Source of the DNA: an uncultured Sphingomonadaceae bacterium
GTDB lineage: Bacteria; Pseudomonadota; Alphaproteobacteria; Sphingomonadales; Sphingomonadaceae
NCBI GenBank assembly: GCA_947493955.1
Contig: CANLSQ010000001.1
Location: 62,001-126,000 of the forward strand
Direction of reading: 5' to 3'
DNA: 64,000 nucleotides
Part shown: positions 60,296-64,000 of the stretch, piece by piece
How positions within the stretch are numbered: position 1 is the stretch's first letter
Layout: each line of letters begins with the position of its first letter
Position numbers and translations under genes: made by a program
The notes under the pieces: model-generated
Databases searched by the model: none
What the model was told of the DNA's origin: nothing
The model's input: only the letters and a program-made list of their open reading frames with translations

Positions 60296-61708
60296 ATGGC
60301 GCAAGCTGGAAAGAATGTCATCAGGGGGATGTTATTATCTGCGACGATATTGAGCGCTTCTCCTGCATGGGCGCAAAATAGCGATGTGGATGCCAGGCTG
60401 GACCGACTGGAGGCTTTGGTTACGGGGCTGATTGAACGAATGGACGCAAAGGAACAGGCCGGCTCTGCCAGCGATGTCGCTGCGGCCGAGCAGGCAAGGC
60501 TAGCCATTGACGAGACGAGAGCGCTGGCCGAACGGACGACGGCGGTGGAAAGCAAGATTGCTGAGCAGGCCGCGGTTACGCAGAAAGTCGCCGAGCAATC
60601 CGACGATGCCAATGGCTTTAACGTTGGCAAAACAAGGGTAACTTATGGTGGCTATGTGAAGCTGGATGTGATTACGGAGCGGACCAGCGGCGGCCAAGTG
60701 CCATCGGGCAGCATCGCAAGAGATTTTCTGATTCCCGGAGCAATCCCGGTTGGCGGCGAAGCTTCTGGCTTTGACACCGATTTCAGCGCACGTCAGACCC
60801 GTTTTTTCCTGATAACGGAGACCGACGTCGGGGATGATCACAAGATCGGTTCCCATATCGAGCTGGATTTCATGGTCACGGCTGGCGGAAACGAACGCGT
60901 ATCCAACAGCTTCGCTCCGCGTGTTCGACAGGCCTATATAACCTTTGATAACTGGCTCTTCGGCCAAACCTGGTCGACTTTTCAGGATGTCAGCGCCTTG
61001 CCGGAAGCGATGGACTTTATTGGCCCCACGCCGGGCACCGTTTTCGACCGGCAGCCTATGATACGCTATACAGATGGCGGTCTCCAGATCGCTCTCGAAC
61101 AGCCCGAAACCACGATTACGACTCCAACGGGTGCCCGCATTGTTGCCGGTGATGACAGCGTGCCGGATATCGTGGTGCGCTATAATCACAAAGGCGAATT
61201 TGGTCATCTGACTGCGGCTGCGATCGGGCGTGTTCTTCGTGTTAACGAGGATGATTTTGGTCTGATCAATGACAGCAGCTTTGGATATGGCATCAGCCTG
61301 TCCGGTAAGTTAAACGTCGGCGAGCGTGATGATTTCAAATTCATGGCAACAGCTGGAGAGGGGTTGGGCCGCTATATCGGGCTTAACATAGTCAATGACG
61401 CGGCCGTGCGCGCAGACGGCTCACTGGCTCCGATTGCTACCTATTCCGGTTTTGCTGCCTATCGCCATTTCTGGAACGACAAGTGGCGCTCCACTCTCTC
61501 CGGGTCTTATTTCAAAGCGGACAACCCGGTTTTGCTGACGACAGGTCTTGTCACCGATGAAAGCTGGAATGTTTTTGGCAATCTGGTCTACTCTCCCGTA
61601 GCACCGCTCGATATCGGCATCGAATATATGTACGCCAAACGGCGGATCGAAGATGGCGCTTCGGGCAATTTGCAGAAAGTTCAGATGTCGGCAAAATACA
61701 AGTTCTGA
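60296..61708 (+). CDS. DcaP-type trimeric porin
   Basis: Outer-membrane porin of 470 residues with a signal peptide (ends PAWAQ). The N-terminal mature part is a coiled coil (DVDARLDRLEALVTGLIERM) as in DcaP. The barrel follows (TYGGYVKLDVITERTSGGQV, FGQTWSTFQDVSALPEAMDF), ending in a terminal Phe (KYKF). DcaP porins take up dicarboxylates and related small anions. It is divergent from acs, so it may feed organic acids into the same pathway. AGAGGA precedes the ATG. Confidence 0.9.
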   Translation: MAQAGKNVIRGMLLSATILSASPAWAQNSDVDARLDRLEALVTGLIERMDAKEQAGSASDVAAAEQARLAIDETRALAERTTAVESKIAEQAAVTQKVAEQSDDANGFNVGKTRVTYGGYVKLDVITERTSGGQVPSGSIARDFLIPGAIPVGGEASGFDTDFSARQTRFFLITETDVGDDHKIGSHIELDFMVTAGGNERVSNSFAPRVRQAYITFDNWLFGQTWSTFQDVSALPEAMDFIGPTPGTVFDRQPMIRYTDGGLQIALEQPETTITTPTGARIVAGDDSVPDIVVRYNHKGEFGHLTAAAIGRVLRVNEDDFGLINDSSFGYGISLSGKLNVGERDDFKFMATAGEGLGRYIGLNIVNDAAVRADGSLAPIATYSGFAAYRHFWNDKWRSTLSGSYFKADNPVLLTTGLVTDESWNVFGNLVYSPVAPLDIGIEYMYAKRRIEDGASGNLQKVQMSAKYKF

Positions 61709-61908
61709 GATTTACTGCTTCGCTACAAATCAAGTTAGCGTGGCTCAGCCTAAAAATGCACATATGGCTTCTGTGGACTCTTTTGAGGTCGCACCGGCAG
61801 AGTAGGCAATTCAACTAAGAGGCCAGCTGTTTACACGAATATGGATTGAATCAGACTTGCATTTTACTGGCGATGCTGCTGCATAGGCTTGCAAGCTTGA
61901 GGGGGCAT

Positions 61909-62484
61909 ATGACGATCATATCACGCAACCATGCGTTGGCCGCTGGCGGCCTTGTTCTTCTTACTCTGGTGATATTGTTCGGCATGGACCGCCCACCGAT
62001 TTGCGAGTGTGGCAATGTGAAATTGTGGCATGGGGCAGTGCAATCGGCGGAAAACAGTCAACATCTTTCGGACTGGTACACGTTCAGCCATATCATTCAT
62101 GGTTTTCTGTTCTATGGTCTTGGTTATTGGCTGTTCCGCAAGCGACCGGAGGCGGCAAGGCTCGGTCTGGCCTTGTGCCTCGCGATATTCATTGAAGGTT
62201 TCTGGGAAATCCTTGAAAACTCACCGATTATCATCAATCGCTATCGTGAGGCGACTTTTGCTTTTGGCTATGCGGGAGACAGTATTGTCAACTCGATGGC
62301 GGATATCGGCTGGATGACATTGGGTTTCATCGCGGCCCGCCGGATGCCGGTAGTGGCCACCGTTACCGTCGCCGTGATTTTTGAACTGCTTGCGCTCTAT
62401 GCGATTCGGGACAATCTGACACTGAACGTGCTGATGCTGACCTTTCCGGTTGAAGCAATCAAGGTCTGGCAGGGCGCGGCTTAG
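61909..62484 (+). CDS. DUF2585 (UPF0314) membrane protein
   Basis: Membrane protein of 191 residues from the ATG at 61909 with GAGGGGG upstream (a longer form from 61846 is less likely). Conserved blocks [37 protein letters not shown] and [20 protein letters not shown] match DUF2585. Function unknown. Its stop overlaps that of the convergent next gene. Confidence 0.92.
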   Translation: MTIISRNHALAAGGLVLLTLVILFGMDRPPICECGNVKLWHGAVQSAENSQHLSDWYTFSHIIHGFLFYGLGYWLFRKRPEAARLGLALCLAIFIEGFWEILENSPIIINRYREATFAFGYAGDSIVNSMADIGWMTLGFIAARRMPVVATVTVAVIFELLALYAIRDNLTLNVLMLTFPVEAIKVWQGAA

Positions 62485-62753
62485 TCTTCTGGTTTTGCAG
62501 TCTCCGTGGGAGCAGGTGTGCCTTCGATATCGATAACCTGTTCTGATGCCGGAAGCTCTTCTTCTGTTTCCCTGGACCGGTCATAAAGTGCTTTGGCGAC
62601 CATAGCACCGCCGACGAGCAACGCACCGGGCAGGGAGCGGGTCGCGATACGCGCTGCCAGTACGCCTACACCAAAGCCGAGCAAGCCGCTCCCCTGGCCA
62701 CGCTTTCGAGCTTCATTGCCAATAAGAACAGAGACGATTTCACGCACCGCCAT
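62481..62753 (-). CDS. Small protein with one hydrophobic segment, overlapping fumC
   Basis: Protein of 90 residues from the ATG at 62753, AGGAG upstream. A Gly/Ala-rich hydrophobic stretch ([20 protein letters not shown], then [14 protein letters not shown]) and an acidic C-terminus ([20 protein letters not shown]). Its start lies 14 bases inside the fumC 3' end, so it is translationally coupled to fumC. No family recognised. Confidence 0.78.
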   Translation of the reverse strand: MAVREIVSVLIGNEARKRGQGSGLLGFGVGVLAARIATRSLPGALLVGGAMVAKALYDRSRETEEELPASEQVIDIEGTPAPTETAKPED

Positions 62754-64000
62754 GGGATGCTCCTGAGCTGTTACCAATCATGTTTTCAGCCTTAACATGG
62801 GCATCATAGGTTTTCCCGTCAACAAGCCCAAGGTCCAGAGCCGCCGCGCGGAGGGTCATTCCGGTATCATGGGCATGTTTCGCTATTTTGGAGGCGTCGT
62901 CATAGCCGATGACCGGGGCCAGCGCTGTGACTAGCATCAGCGAATTTTCAACAAGCTCGGCGATGCGTTTCTCATTGGCGTCCAGTCCATCGACGCAGCG
63001 TGTGGCAAAGCTCGACATGCCGATGGATACGATTTCAATCGATCGCAGGACGTTTGCGGCTATCATAGGTTTGAAAACGTTTAGTTCCAGATGTCCCTGC
63101 ATAGCGCCGACCGTCACTGCCTGATGATTACCGATAATCTGCGCGGCCACCATGGTCAGCATTTCGCACTGTGTCGGATTGACTTTGCCGGGCATGATGG
63201 AGCTGCCCGGTTCATTGGCGGGCAGACTGAGTTCGCCAAGGCCGGACCGCGGGCCGGAACCGAGCAGGCGAATATCATTGGCGATTTTGGTGAGTGAAAC
63301 GGCGAGAACATTCAGCGCACCCGATAGCTCGACCATCGTATCATGCGCTGCCAGTTCGGCAAATTTGTTATGAGCTGAGGTGAATTTCAGGCCGGTAATC
63401 TTGGCAATTTCTCGCGCCATATGGTCGCCAAAATTTTCTGGTGCATTCAGACCAGTACCTACCGCGGTACCGCCCTGTGCGAGTTGATAGAGGCGCGGCA
63501 GGACCGCTTCTATTCGGTCGCGGGCAGCCAGTAACTGCGCGGCATAGCCGGAAAATTCCTGCCCCAGCGTCAGCGGTGTCGCGTCCTGCAAATGGGTCCG
63601 CCCGATTTTGACAATGGTTTTCCAATCCTGCGCTTTTTGGGCTAGCGCGTCATGCAATTGTTCCAGCGCCGGAAACAGTTCGACCTCCAGTGCGCGCGCC
63701 GCCGCGACATGCATGGCGGTCGGGAAGCTGTCGTTCGACGACTGGCCGCGATTTACATGGTCGTTGGGATGGACAGGGTCCTTACCGCCGCGGGTGCCGG
63801 TCAGGCTTTCGTTGGCGATGCCCGCGATGACCTCGTTGACGTTCATATTCGTCTGGGTACCCGATCCGGTTTGCCAGATGGTGAGCGGAAATTGCGTATC
63901 AAAAGCGCCGGAACGCACTTCTTCGGCGGCTTTTGCAATGGCACCGGCAATTTCCGGGTCGAGTCCGTGAATGCCATTTACCCGCGCTGCGGCCTCTTTG
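62740..64000 (-). CDS. fumC: Class II fumarate hydratase, C-terminal part (cut by window edge)
   Basis: TCA-cycle fumarase; the visible frame is open to the window end and the N-terminal part lies outside. Blocks [49 protein letters not shown] and the lyase signature [13 protein letters not shown] are clear. Together with acs it serves acetate oxidation. A small gene overlaps its stop by 14 bases. Confidence 0.96.
   Translation of the reverse strand, partial: KEAAARVNGIHGLDPEIAGAIAKAAEEVRSGAFDTQFPLTIWQTGSGTQTNMNVNEVIAGIANESLTGTRGGKDPVHPNDHVNRGQSSNDSFPTAMHVAAARALEVELFPALEQLHDALAQKAQDWKTIVKIGRTHLQDATPLTLGQEFSGYAAQLLAARDRIEAVLPRLYQLAQGGTAVGTGLNAPENFGDHMAREIAKITGLKFTSAHNKFAELAAHDTMVELSGALNVLAVSLTKIANDIRLLGSGPRSGLGELSLPANEPGSSIMPGKVNPTQCEMLTMVAAQIIGNHQAVTVGAMQGHLELNVFKPMIAANVLRSIEIVSIGMSSFATRCVDGLDANEKRIAELVENSLMLVTALAPVIGYDDASKIAKHAHDTGMTLRAAALDLGLVDGKTYDAHVKAENMIGNSSGASHGGA

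Noticed and set aside
1-64000. tRNA, rRNA or CRISPR array
   Set aside because: No T-arm signatures with matching acceptor stems, no rRNA sequence and no regularly spaced repeats were found.

Overview
The window looks like a chromosomal segment of a Sphingomonadales alphaproteobacterium, probably a marine Sphingopyxis- or Parasphingorhabdus-like organism. This placement is inferred from gene content, the alphaproteobacterial LexA box (GTTC-N7-GTTC) in front of uvrA, a large TonB-dependent receptor and a DcaP-type porin. No rRNA, tRNA or CRISPR array was seen.

Layout. 1-3363: the 3' end of tldD and a chain of small overlapping genes (DUF924, degenerate CPBP protease, PNPOx-like, DUF2007, patatin). 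3362-5841: a complete 2464-bp IS1595-family insertion with 25-bp inverted ends, an 8-bp target duplication and two passenger genes; it lies between the patatin gene and a sigma-54-controlled glnK-amtB operon. 7995-12079: a TonB-dependent receptor and two related Arg/Asp/Tyr-rich exported proteins. 12083-21379: two divergent blocks for acyl-CoA catabolism. The minus-strand block holds an APH-type kinase and an ACAD10/11-like dehydrogenase as separate genes; the plus-strand block holds a pair of acyl-CoA dehydrogenases of which only one keeps the catalytic Glu. 21400-24983: a lipoprotein, a DUF4197 protein, a 24-codon gene followed by tandem hairpins, a gene-free stretch with three DnaA-box-like sites, DUF1353, and two covarying hairpins. 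24983-31891: LuxR-type regulator, fasciclin lipoprotein, an AraC regulator with a CMD/YHS/MAPEG cluster, a hydrolase, a probably frameshifted DUF3592 gene, DUF4345 and dodecin. 31914-43610: M15 peptidase, uvrA, cytochrome c, serine hydrolase, sulfatase-like enzyme, gmk, AI-2E transporter, MFS. 43739-44683: a small unknown zincin gene bracketed by inverted copies of a hairpin repeat. 44712-49046: methyltransferase, GFA protein, PQQ-type sugar dehydrogenase and unknowns. 49283-61708: an acetate-use locus: cNMP/CBS/DUF294 protein, DEDDh exonuclease, two-part Na+/acetate-type symporter, CrbS-like symporter-kinase, CrbR-like regulator, acs and a porin. The window ends inside fumC.

Themes. Nitrogen sensing (glnK-amtB) and carbon/acetate use (symporter, CrbS/CrbR, acs, fumC) are the clearest functional groups. 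A recurring feature is a hairpin whose loop carries a C-rich anti-Shine-Dalgarno sequence (CTCCTCCC or similar), placed just before an intrinsic terminator, after amtB, after the 24-codon gene and after the acetate-type symporter. These may be 3'-UTR-derived small RNAs like the alphaproteobacterial 'cuckoo' RNAs.
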